Shown: piece by piece, positions 50,721 through 60,506 of the stretch
Position numbering within the stretch: position 1 is the first letter of the stretch
How the letters are laid out: each line of letters begins with the position of its first letter
Source of the DNA: Streptomyces lasiicapitis
GTDB taxonomy: Bacteria > Actinomycetota > Actinomycetes > Streptomycetales > Streptomycetaceae
DNA length: 64,000 nucleotides
Assembly: GCF_014646335.1 (NCBI RefSeq)
Contig: NZ_BMNG01000022.1
Coordinates: forward strand, 1 to 64,000
Direction: 5' to 3'
Notes under the pieces: generated by a model
Told to the model about the DNA's origin: nothing
Seen by the model: the letters and a program-made list of their open reading frames with translations, nothing else
Database searches by the model: none
Translations under genes and position numbers: made by a program

Positions 50721-51170
50721 ATGCGGTACATCTCTGGGGGGATCGCGCTGGGTGCGGCTCTGGCGCTCGGCGGTCTGGCCACCGCGGCCACCGCCGCGCC
50801 CGCGCCCGTGGCCGTCAAGCCCGCGGCCCCGGCCGCGAGCGGCTACGCGCCCTCCGAGCTGGTGCTCACCATCGGCTACGGCGACAAGGCCGCCACCGCC
50901 TCCATCCAGCGGGCCGTGACCCTCGGCTGTTCCTCCACCGGCGTCGGCAGTCACCCCGACGCGCCCGGCGCCTGCGACCAACTGCGCGCGGTGGGCGGCA
51001 AGTTCGACAAGGTGACCAAGGCGCCGTCGAACGCCGTCTGCACCAAGGAGTGGAACCCGATCGTCGTCACGGCGCAGGGCGTGTGGGAAGGCCGACGCGT
51101 CAACTACGAGCACACCTTCGCCAACCCGTGCGCGATGACGGTGGGCCAGGGCCAGGTCTTCAACTTCTGA
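50721..51170 (+). CDS. Subtilisin inhibitor-like protein with Lys at P1
   Basis: A 149-residue secreted inhibitor of the SSI (I16) family. After a signal peptide ending near TATAAPAP comes the mature domain: YAPSELVLTIGYGDKAATAS, ERAVTL-like RAVTLGCSS, and VWEGRRVNYEHTFANPC. Four cysteines give the two usual disulfides. The reactive loop, by alignment with SSI CPM-VYD, reads NAVCTKEWNP, placing Lys at P1, so it should inhibit trypsin-like enzymes better than subtilisin. ATG 50721 has AAGGGAG; an in-frame GTG 9 bp earlier is less likely. Confidence 0.92.
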   Translation: MRYISGGIALGAALALGGLATAATAAPAPVAVKPAAPAASGYAPSELVLTIGYGDKAATASIQRAVTLGCSSTGVGSHPDAPGACDQLRAVGGKFDKVTKAPSNAVCTKEWNPIVVTAQGVWEGRRVNYEHTFANPCAMTVGQGQVFNF

Positions 51171-51245
51171 CCCCCGCGAGCCACGACACACGGGTTGCCC
51201 CGGTACGGCGCCCCGCCCCCTCCGCGGGGCGCCGGACCGGGTGGC

Positions 51246-52936
<1,691 letters not shown>

Positions 52937-52940
<4 letters not shown>

Positions 52941-53929
52941 GCGAGCCTCACCCTCGGGTCGAGCCAGGCGACGACGAGGTCGGCCAGGGCGACGAACACC
53001 ACCACGAAGAACGCGGCGAGCAGCACCGTGCCGACGACGGTGGGCAGGTCGTTCTGCACCACCGCGTCCACGGCGAGCTTGCCGACGCCGCTGAGCCCGA
53101 AGACGGTCTCGGTGATGAACGCGCCGCCGAGCAGCGCGCCCACCTCCAGGCCGAGGAGCTGCACCAGCGGCGCGGCGGCCCCGCGCGAGGTGTACTTCAG
53201 ATGGGTGCGCAGCGGGCTAAGGCCCTTGCCGCGCGCCGTGCGCACGTACCCCTCGTGCATGACCTCGAGGAGCTGGGCGCGGGAGAGCCGGGCGAACATC
53301 GCCGCGTTGACGAAGCCGAGCACCAGGCACGGCAGGAGCAGCCCCGCCGCCCAGGCGCCGAGGTCCTCGCCCGGCGGGGTGTAGCCGGGCAGCGCGAACC
53401 ACCCGGTCCGGTACACGAGCAGGTACTGCAGCGCGTAGCCGAGGAAGTAGATCTGCACGCTGGCGCCGAGCAGGGTGAGCCCGGAGAGCACCCGGTCGGT
53501 GGGCCGGCCGCGGCGCAGCGCGGACACGAAGCCCGCGCCGATCCCGGCCACGACGATCACCGCGAGCGCGCCGCCCGCGAGCGAGAGCGTGACCGGGAAG
53601 CGGCTGGTGATGGCGGCCCGCACCGGCTCGTGCAGCGCATAGGAGTAGCCGAGGCAGGGCGCGTCGCAGGCGATGGGCGTGCCGTCGACGTCGCTGATGG
53701 TGCGGCCCGCGACGAAGCCGCGTACGTAGTCGGCGTACTGCGCGAGGATCGGCTCGTCCAGGCCCATGGACTCGCGCACCGCCGCGATCTGGGTGGCGTC
53801 GCACTTGGGGCCGCAGGCGATGACGGCCGGGTCGGAGGGGGCGGCGTAGAAGAGCGCGAAGGCGGTCGCGGAGATCGCGAGGAGCACCACCGCCGCCTGC
53901 AGCGCCCGCCGGATCAGATAGCTGAGCAT
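52937..53929 (-). CDS. Oligopeptide ABC transporter permease, OppB type
   Basis: A 330-residue permease with an N-terminal helix (LQAAVVLLAISATAFALFY), the exported loop with a cysteine-rich stretch (ACGPKCDATQ, ACDAPCLG), and five more helices. The ABC coupling region is MFARLSRAQLLEVMHEGYVR and TARGKGLSPLRTH. The cysteine-rich loop is typical of actinobacterial versions. It starts 3 bp after the binding-protein stop. Confidence 0.9.
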
Positions 53930-53932
53930 GGG

Positions 53933-55705
53933 TCAGGACTTCTTCAGGTACAGCCAGGCGGGGCTGATGGTGCCGTAGATCGGGTGGATGAAGGCGCCGC
54001 CGACGTTGCCGCCGCGCACCTGCTGGACGCGCTGGTGCAGGAACGGCACCAGCGGCACGTCCTTCATGATCGTGTCCTTCTCCAGGGCGATGAGTTCCTT
54101 GGCCTTCTTCGTGGCGTCGCCGGTCCTGGCGATGCGGTCGAGCGCCTTGTCGACGGCCGGGTTCCGGTAGCGCGGGTCGTTGTCGAGGGAGTCGCGGCGG
54201 CTGTCGAAGCGGTAGGGGACGCCGGTGGCCGGGGTCGGCCAGTCCACGGACGACGTGGACATCCACAGGTCGTACTTCGGGTCGGTGCCGCGAAGCACCT
54301 CGTTGGTGTACGCGGGCAGCGGCAGCGGCTTGGTGACGAGTTCGATGCCGGCCTTGGCGAAGGCGTCGACGAGGACCTGGGCCATGCGGTCGTTGACTGC
54401 GGTGGCCTCGTACGCGTAACTGAGGCTCTTGACCGGCTTCTTGGCCTTGGCCAGGTGCTCCTTGGCCTTCTTGACGTCGCCGGTCGGGGCCACCGGGTTG
54501 GTGTCGTACTTCTGCCAGCCGACGATGGCGGGCGAGGAGTACGTGGTGGCGATGTCGCCGACGCGCGGGCCGCCGAGGGCCTGGCGGGCCTGCTGGCGCG
54601 GGAAGAGGTAGTGGATCGCCTTGCGGACCTCGAGGTCGGCGACCCGGTCGTTCCTGATCACCAGGTGGGAGGAGAACGCGCCGCGCCGCCCGTCGACGAT
54701 CAGGTCCTTCTTCTTGGCGTCGCGGTTCGCCTCGCCGATCAGCTCGGGCGGGAACTCGTTCTTGGTGGTGACGGTGTCCGCGCCGGCGCCGCGCCCGTTG
54801 AGGATCTCCTGGGCGGTGTTGAGCTCCTTCTTCTCGAAGGTGAACTCGAACTTGTCGGCGTACTGGTGGCGGATCGGGTCGGTGTCCGCCTTCCAGTGCG
54901 GGTTCTTCGCCAGGGTCAGGGACTGGTTCTGGCGGTGGACGGTGATCCGGTAGGGGCCGGTGGCGAACGGCTTGAGGTCGTAGGCGGCGCCGGTGTCCTT
55001 GTCGGGGCGCACCGGCGACGAGGAGGACTGCGCGGCCATGAACGGCACGTCGGACTGCGTCTTGTGGAAGCGGAAGACGACGGTCTTGTCGTCCGGCGTC
55101 TCGATGCGGTCGAAGTCGCCGTCCTTCTTGGGGCCGCCGTAGACCTCCCGGGCCGCCGCGAGGTCGGACTTGCCGGTCAGCCACTGCGGCCAGTAGGACG
55201 GGCCGACCTCGAAGCCGGGCGCGAAGGTGCGCTCGATGCCGTACTTGATGTGCTTCGAGGTGATCGGCTTCCCGTCCTCCCAGGCGATGCCGTCCTTGAG
55301 CCTGTACGTCCAGGTGCGGCCGCCGTCGGAGGGCTTGCCGGTGTCGGTGGCGAGGTCGCCGACGAGCTTCGGCTTGCCGTCCACGACCTGGTACTGCGTG
55401 AGCTGGCGGCCCCACAGGAGCGAGGTGTTGTACGTCTCCCCCGCGTAGATCTTCTGCGGGTCCAGATGGGAGAAGTCGCGCAGGTTGGCGACGCGGACGG
55501 TGCCGCCCTTCCGGGCGCCGGCGACGGCCGGGGCCGGGCCCGCGCTGTCCTTGGCGCTGCCGACCCCGGCGACCAGGTCGGCTTCTGTCCTGGTCGCGGC
55601 CTCGTCGCTCTTGGAGCCCGCCCCGGCCGAGCAGGAGCACAGCACGAGCATGGCGGAGGCGGCGGCGACGAGCGGGACCGCGGTGCGCGAACTGATCCTG
55701 GGCAT
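53933..55705 (-). CDS. Oligopeptide-binding lipoprotein, SBP family 5
   Basis: A 590-residue family-5 binding protein. The lipoprotein signal has a lipobox (AMLVLCSC), then a flexible segment before the mature fold, with GGTVRVANLRDFSHLDPQKI, the family-5 signature ITSKHIKYGIERTFAPGFEV and RTWTYRLKDGIAWEDGKPI. It captures extracellular peptides for the permease. I chose ATG 55705 (GGAG upstream) over ATG 55717. It lies between oppC and oppB genes, a common actinobacterial order. Confidence 0.92.
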   Translation of the reverse strand: MPRISSRTAVPLVAAASAMLVLCSCSAGAGSKSDEAATRTEADLVAGVGSAKDSAGPAPAVAGARKGGTVRVANLRDFSHLDPQKIYAGETYNTSLLWGRQLTQYQVVDGKPKLVGDLATDTGKPSDGGRTWTYRLKDGIAWEDGKPITSKHIKYGIERTFAPGFEVGPSYWPQWLTGKSDLAAAREVYGGPKKDGDFDRIETPDDKTVVFRFHKTQSDVPFMAAQSSSSPVRPDKDTGAAYDLKPFATGPYRITVHRQNQSLTLAKNPHWKADTDPIRHQYADKFEFTFEKKELNTAQEILNGRGAGADTVTTKNEFPPELIGEANRDAKKKDLIVDGRRGAFSSHLVIRNDRVADLEVRKAIHYLFPRQQARQALGGPRVGDIATTYSSPAIVGWQKYDTNPVAPTGDVKKAKEHLAKAKKPVKSLSYAYEATAVNDRMAQVLVDAFAKAGIELVTKPLPLPAYTNEVLRGTDPKYDLWMSTSSVDWPTPATGVPYRFDSRRDSLDNDPRYRNPAVDKALDRIARTGDATKKAKELIALEKDTIMKDVPLVPFLHQRVQQVRGGNVGGAFIHPIYGTISPAWLYLKKS

Positions 55706-55780
55706 GGCGAACTCCATTGATGGTGGTGCGAGTTGGCGGTGATGCGAGTGGTGGTGGTACGTGAAGAGGTGCTGCCGGAC

Positions 55781-56701
55781 TCAGCGGCGCGTGCGGGGAT
55801 CGAGCGCGTCGCGCACGCTGTCGCCGAGCAGGTTGAAGGCGAGGACGAAGAGCAGGATCGTCACGCCGGGGAAGATCATGTACGTCGGGTCGTCGTAGAA
55901 GACCTCGGAGCCGCGGGCGATCATCCGCCCCCAGTCGGGGATGGGCTCGCTGATGCCGACGCCGAGGAAAGACAGCGCGGCCTCGGCGGTGACGATGCCG
56001 GGCAGGGCGATCGTGATGTGCACGAGCACGGGCGCCCAGACGTTGGGGAGCAGTTCGCGCAGCACGATGTGCCGGCGCGAGGCGCCCACGGCCCGCGCGG
56101 CCTCGACGAACTCCCGCTCCCGCAGCGAGCGGACGGTGGTGCGCAGCACCATCGCGAGCGGCACCCAGCCGAACGCCGCGAAGACCAGCACCAGGACGGT
56201 GAACTGCATCCAGGCGGGCTCGTTCTCGCCGGGGTCCACGAAGCGGGTCTGCACGATCGGGCTGAGCGCGAGGAAGAGCAGCAGCGTGGGGAAGGCGAGC
56301 AGCACGTTGCAGACGAAGGTGAAGGCCCGGTCCGCGAGCCCGCCGAGATAGCCGACGGTCACGCCCAGGGCGACGCCGAGGACCGCGATCACGGCGACGG
56401 CGGCGGTGGCGACGAGCAGGGAGGTGCGGATGCCGTACAGGAGCTGGGTGAACACGTCGCGGCCGAGGCCCGGTTCGATGCCGAACCAGAAGTCGCCGGA
56501 CATGCCGCCGTTGGGCAGCACCGGCAGCCCCTCCGGGCTGAGCAGCCCCGCCTCGTTCTGGCCGTAGTGCTCGGTGGGGTTCTTGCCGTACAGCGCGGCG
56601 ATGAGCGGCGCGGCGAGGGCGAGCAGCACGAAGAAGGCGACCACGCACAGCGCGACGAGACCGGTCCGATCCCGGCGGAAGACATCCAGCATGCGCAACA
56701 T
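55781..56701 (-). CDS. Oligopeptide ABC transporter permease, OppC type
   Basis: A 306-residue permease with an N-terminal helix (TGLVALCVVAFFVLLALAAP), an extracytoplasmic segment, and five further helices. The coupling loop is VEAARAVGASRRHIVLRELL, followed by GISEPIPDWGRMI. It is the first gene of the operon, 75 bp ahead of the binding-protein gene. ATG 56701 and ATG 56692 are both in frame and neither has a clear ribosome site. Confidence 0.9.
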   Translation of the reverse strand: MLRMLDVFRRDRTGLVALCVVAFFVLLALAAPLIAALYGKNPTEHYGQNEAGLLSPEGLPVLPNGGMSGDFWFGIEPGLGRDVFTQLLYGIRTSLLVATAAVAVIAVLGVALGVTVGYLGGLADRAFTFVCNVLLAFPTLLLFLALSPIVQTRFVDPGENEPAWMQFTVLVLVFAAFGWVPLAMVLRTTVRSLREREFVEAARAVGASRRHIVLRELLPNVWAPVLVHITIALPGIVTAEAALSFLGVGISEPIPDWGRMIARGSEVFYDDPTYMIFPGVTILLFVLAFNLLGDSVRDALDPRTRR

Positions 56702-56865
56702 TAGAGCCAGCGCCGAGGCGCCTTTGCAAATCCCTCACGGAAAGCATTTCCAGAATGTTGCGGAGATTTACAGGGGCGCAATATTCCAGGCACCCATAAG
56801 GGTGCGAAACGGGCGCATCACACCCATTGAGACGTGCGCCACACGCAAGGCGACAGAGGTCAACA

Positions 56866-56882
56866 ACCTTGCTTAGCAAGGT
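56866..56882. promoter_or_regulatory. 17-bp palindrome upstream of oppC
   Basis: ACCTTGC-TTA-GCAAGGT has perfect 7-bp arms and lies 165 bp before the oppC start. Its shape (TTGC...GCAA) resembles MarR-family operators, so it may bind a repressor of the transport operon; that is inference. Confidence 0.5.
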
Positions 56883-56986
56883 CATCTATGTACCCCACCT
56901 GCATATCAGGCACTAATCTACGCGCGTCACCTCTAGGGAATTCAGGGAAGCGATATTCCGCAACATGCTTTCTTAAAGCAATAGAA

Positions 56987-57017
56987 GGGCCCCGGAAACC
57001 AGAGGTTTCCGGGGCCC
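56987..57017 (-). terminator. Terminator of the 57037 protease gene
   Basis: GGGCCCCGGAAACC and GGTTTCCGGGGCCC form a perfect 14-bp stem with an AGA loop, 20 bp after the protease stop. On the minus strand it is followed by TTCTATTGCTTT, a fair U-rich tail. Confidence 0.85.
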
Positions 57018-57036
57018 TCCCGCTACAAACCAGGCG

Positions 57037-58122
57037 TCAGCCGATTTCCGCCCCGAAGGCCTCCAGGGCCTCCGGCACCGGCTGGAAGAACGTCTCGCCG
57101 CCGCCGGAGCAGTCACCGCTGCCGCCGGAGGTCAGGCCGAGGGCGGTGTCGCCCGCGAACATCGCGCCGCCGCTGTCGCCGGGCTCGGCGCAGACGTCGG
57201 TCTGGATGAGCCCGTTCACGATGTCGCCGTTGCCGTAGTTCACGGTGGCGTCCAGGCCCGTGACCTTGCCGTCGTGCAGCTGCGTGGTCGAGCCGCTGCG
57301 CTGCACCTCCTGGCCCACGGTCGCGGCACCGGCCTTGGTGATCTTCTGGGTGCTGCCGTTGTAGAGGTTCACCTCGCTGGGGTGGGCGGTGTCGCCGGAG
57401 TACTTGACGATGCCGTAGTCGTTGTCGGGGAAGCTGGAGCCCGCGTTCTCGCCGATGGCCGGGCCGCCCTGCTTCTCGGACCAGCTCGTGACGGCCTCGG
57501 TGCAGTGGCCCGCCGTCAGGAAGTGCGGCGCGCCGTCCTTGACCACGTTGAAGCCGAGCGAGCAGCGGCTGCTGCCGCCGAAGATGGCGTCGCCACCGGC
57601 GACAAAGGGCTTGAACTCTCCCTTGGAGTGCTTCAGTTCGGCCTTCTCGCCGAGGCCCTCGACGACCGAGGTCAGCTTCTTCAGCTCGGCGCCCTTGACG
57701 GTGCGGTCCGCGGTGACGACGACCTTGTTGGTGGCCGGGTCGGTGGCCCAGGACGTGCCGGGGATCGAGGCCTTGTCGGTGAGCGCCGTGTGCGCGCCCT
57801 TGAGCTCGGCGAGGGAGTTCTCCACCAGTCTGGCCTTGGCCCCGGCCGACTCGACGGCGTCCTTGGCGTTGTCGTCGAGCACGTTCACGACGAGGTTCTT
57901 GGCCTGCGCGTCGTAGTACGTGCCCGCGGCGTCGGCGCCCAGCTCCTTGTCGAGCGAGGAGGCGAGCTTTCCGGCCTTCGCGACGGAGAGCGTCTCCGCC
58001 TTCGGGGTGGGGGTGTCCTCACTCGCGTTCGCAGTCTGGAAGGTGACGGCCGCGCCGATGAGGGCGACGACGCCCGCGCCTGCCATGGCGGCGCGGCGCT
58101 TGGGTATCCGGCGGTGCTTCAA
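57037..58122 (-). CDS. Streptogrisin-like S1 serine protease with propeptide (larger paralogue)
   Basis: A 361-residue secreted protease precursor. The signal peptide is followed by an alpha-lytic-type propeptide (about residues 35-165, with GTYYDAQAKNLVVNVLD). The mature S1 domain starts near FVAGGDAIFGGSSRCSLGFN. The triad is His in TAGHC, Asp in DNDYGIVKY and Ser in EPGDSGGAMF. Three cysteine pairs are likely. TTG 58122 has AGGAGG at correct spacing. It is a close relative of the 58545 protease and its terminator is at 56987-57017. Confidence 0.92.
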   Translation of the reverse strand: MKHRRIPKRRAAMAGAGVVALIGAAVTFQTANASEDTPTPKAETLSVAKAGKLASSLDKELGADAAGTYYDAQAKNLVVNVLDDNAKDAVESAGAKARLVENSLAELKGAHTALTDKASIPGTSWATDPATNKVVVTADRTVKGAELKKLTSVVEGLGEKAELKHSKGEFKPFVAGGDAIFGGSSRCSLGFNVVKDGAPHFLTAGHCTEAVTSWSEKQGGPAIGENAGSSFPDNDYGIVKYSGDTAHPSEVNLYNGSTQKITKAGAATVGQEVQRSGSTTQLHDGKVTGLDATVNYGNGDIVNGLIQTDVCAEPGDSGGAMFAGDTALGLTSGGSGDCSGGGETFFQPVPEALEAFGAEIG

Positions 58123-58544
58123 CTGACGTCCTCCTGTGGGGGGTCCGGTCCGCTCCGGTGTGGGGACCTCGGCGGCCGAGAGGCGTACGCGCATGGGGAA
58201 GCGGCGCTGGATAAGCCGCGTCCATGCCAATCAGGACGCGGCCCACTATTCCCAGCGCACGAGGTCGCACACAAGGTCGACTTCAGGACGCCCGCCCGAC
58301 AATGACCTTTCGGCCAGGTCCCGTTGACCGTCCGTGGTCTCACCACGTCGGTTCCCGATGCAAACACCGCGTGCAAGGGGCGGTCGGCAGCGGGTGAGGA
58401 CTAGTCCTGTCCGGTTCTCGACGTTCCGGGGCAGCGAAGAGCCCCCGCCCGGGAGTTGGGCGGGGGCTCCGGTTCCGTTTTCGGCGGCGATGTCGGTGCC
58501 GCGTGCGGCGTACGAGGATCAGTGCACGCCGCCGTGTACGCCGA
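58123..58544. other. 422-bp intergenic region between the two proteases
   Basis: It holds the terminator of the upstream protease gene (58440-58468) and the promoter region of the downstream one, which I could not pinpoint. No gene is visible. Confidence 0.55.
58440..58468 (-). terminator. Terminator of the 58545 protease gene
   Basis: AGCCCCCGCCC (58440-58450) and GGGCGGGGGCT (58458-58468) form a perfect 11-bp stem with a 7-nt loop, 77 bp after the protease stop. Confidence 0.75.
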
Positions 58545-59444
58545 TCAGTACACGCTCACGTTGTACGCCCGCAGCGCCTCGGTGACCGGCTGGAAGAACG
58601 TCGTACCGCCGGAGGAGCAGTTGCCGCTGCCGCCGGAGGTCAGACCGAGCGCCGTGGAACCGGCGTAGAGCGGGCCGCCGCTGTCGCCGGGCTCGGCGCA
58701 GACGGTGGTCCGGATCATGCCGTACACGATGTCGCCGTTGCCGTAGTTCACCGTCGCGTTCAGACCGGTGACCCGGCCGGAGTGCGTGCCGGTGGTGGAA
58801 CCGCGGCGCGTGACGGACTGGTTGACCGTCGGGTCGGCGGCGCGGGTGATGTCCTGGCTTCCCACGGTGCCGGACTTGGTGATGGAGCCGTTGGTGTAGC
58901 GCACGATGCCGTAGTCGTTCGTCGGGAAGCTGGAGCCGTGCGTGGTGCCGAGCACGGTCGTCTTCGCCGAGTTGGCCCACCACGTGCCCGCGCCGTCGGT
59001 GCAGTGGCCCGCGGTCAGGAAGTAGTAGGTGCTTCCGTTGCGGACGTTGAAGCCGAGCGAGCAGCGCCAGCTGCTGGCGTAGGTGGCGTCGCCGCCGGAG
59101 ATGTACTTCTGGAACTTGCCCGGCGTGCGCTCGATCTTCAGGGCGCCGGCCTTGTCGCCCGCCGCCTGCTTGAGCGCGGCGATCTCGGCCTTGGAGACCG
59201 TGCTGTCGGCGGTGACGACGACCTGCTTGGTCTTCGCGTCGACGTTCCAGGCGGTGCCCGCGACGTCCGCCCGCAGGACGGCGTCGCTGGCCGCCGTGAG
59301 GTCGGACGCACTGTAGGTGCGGGCCTCGTCCGCGCTGGCGGCGGGTACGGCGAGTGCGGCGGCGGCCACGAGCCCGGTCGCGACGGCGACCATGCGGGTG
59401 TGTCTCGCTATACCGCTGCGGGGGGTGGTGCGCTTGATCCTCAC
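58545..59444 (-). CDS. Streptogrisin-like S1 serine protease, short propeptide
   Basis: A 299-residue precursor close to streptogrisin A/B. A signal peptide (MVAVATGLVAAAALAVPAAS) and a short propeptide precede the mature domain, which starts YISGGDATYASSWRCSLGFN. Triad: TAGHC, NDYGIVRYTN and EPGDSGGPLY. GTG 59444 has GGGAGG upstream. The propeptide is shorter than in the 57037 paralogue, as in the SGPA/SGPB type. It degrades extracellular protein; the subtilisin inhibitor at 50721 may regulate such enzymes. Confidence 0.92.
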   Translation of the reverse strand: MRIKRTTPRSGIARHTRMVAVATGLVAAAALAVPAASADEARTYSASDLTAASDAVLRADVAGTAWNVDAKTKQVVVTADSTVSKAEIAALKQAAGDKAGALKIERTPGKFQKYISGGDATYASSWRCSLGFNVRNGSTYYFLTAGHCTDGAGTWWANSAKTTVLGTTHGSSFPTNDYGIVRYTNGSITKSGTVGSQDITRAADPTVNQSVTRRGSTTGTHSGRVTGLNATVNYGNGDIVYGMIRTTVCAEPGDSGGPLYAGSTALGLTSGGSGNCSSGGTTFFQPVTEALRAYNVSVY

Positions 59445-59629
59445 TGCTGGTTCCTCCCGAGGGAAGTCAGGGGGCCCATGTGGGTTGGGGGCCCGTGAGG
59501 CGCAGCCAAAGGGCAGGGTGGATTCCGGATACGCCGTGCCCCTGACAAGCGCTGCTCGGGAGTATTGGGGCCGCCCCCACCCCGCACAAGGGGTGCCTTT
59601 CGGCCTGACCGGCGGATACACGCCAGCCG

Positions 59630-59667
59630 GCCCCGGCGGTCGTCGCACCTGCGCACGCCACCGGGGC
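59630..59667 (-). terminator. Imperfect hairpin after the DUF1684 gene
   Basis: GCCCCGGCGG and CCACCGGGGC (10-bp arms, one mismatch, 18-nt loop) lie 21 bp after the DUF1684 stop on the minus strand. Likely terminator, weak support. Confidence 0.4.
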
Positions 59668-59687
59668 TCTGGGTCATCGGCTCCCCG

Positions 59688-60491
59688 TCAGACGGCCCGG
59701 GGCGCCGAAAGGTTCCGCTCCCCGGCGGCGATCTCGGCGGCGAGGGTGTTCCCGGGCGGCGGGAAGGGGCAGATGAAGTGGTCGGCGAAGGCGCACGGCG
59801 GCAGCAGCGACCGGTTGAAGTCGACTGTCGTACGGCCCTGTTCGTCGGGTGCGGCGGGCCGCAGGAAGCGGAAACGGTAGCTGGAGACTCCGCTGGTCGC
59901 GTCCGCGAACACCGCCCACAGCGAGCCGTCGCCCTCGACGCTCACCTGCAGCGTGTGCTCCTGCCCGGCGAGCGTGAAGGCCAGTTCCCCGCCGAGCCCG
60001 AGCCCGCGCTCCACGCCGTCCGCGTTGCCGACACGCACGGTGCGGTCCTCTTCGTACGCGGTGAAGCGGCCCTCGGCCACGAGGCGCGGGTCGTGCCCGG
60101 TCACGTCGATGCCGGTGAAGGCGCGCCGCGCCGGGGCGTCCGGGTCGAAGTCGCGCACCGCCCACAGCCCTTCGCGGCGCAGCACGACCAGGCGCCGCTC
60201 GCCGAGCCCGAGCCGGGCCGCGGTGACGGGTCCGGGGTCGGGCGCCAGGCGGACCGTACCGGCGAAGGGCTGTCCGTCGAGGGCGAGTCCGTCGTCCGCC
60301 GCGGCCGTCAGGACCAGCTCGTCGCCGTCCTCGGCCCAGTGTCCGGGCAGGCCTGGCAGGGCGCCTTCGGGGTGGTCGGCGAGCCAGTGCGTGCCGGTGA
60401 GGGACAGCGGGCCGTAGGGCGCGGAGACGGTGGCCGTGCGCTGCTCGTGCCACTGCTCGAAGTCCCGCAGCGTCTCTTCGGTCGTGCTCAT
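59688..60491 (-). CDS. DUF1684 family protein
   Basis: A 267-residue soluble protein of the DUF1684 family: FEQWHEQRTATVSAPYGPLS, LTGTHWLADHPEGALPGLPG, then the conserved VDFNRSLLPPCAFADHFICP and FPPPGNTLAAEIAAGE at the C-terminus. No function is established; in actinobacteria it often accompanies flavin-dependent monooxygenases, as here. ATG 60491 has AAGGG upstream (a TTG at 60500 is in frame). It is 15 bp downstream of the first monooxygenase. Confidence 0.85.
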   Translation of the reverse strand: MSTTEETLRDFEQWHEQRTATVSAPYGPLSLTGTHWLADHPEGALPGLPGHWAEDGDELVLTAAADDGLALDGQPFAGTVRLAPDPGPVTAARLGLGERRLVVLRREGLWAVRDFDPDAPARRAFTGIDVTGHDPRLVAEGRFTAYEEDRTVRVGNADGVERGLGLGGELAFTLAGQEHTLQVSVEGDGSLWAVFADATSGVSSYRFRFLRPAAPDEQGRTTVDFNRSLLPPCAFADHFICPFPPPGNTLAAEIAAGERNLSAPRAV

Positions 60492-60506
60492 GGTGTTCAA
60501 CCCTTC

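Larger units (their letters stand above)
56702..57036. other. 335-bp intergenic region before the peptide-transport operon
   Basis: This AT-richer gap contains the terminator of the protease gene (56987-57017) and, nearer oppC, the presumed operon promoter and the palindrome at 56866-56882. I see no gene in it. Confidence 0.6.
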
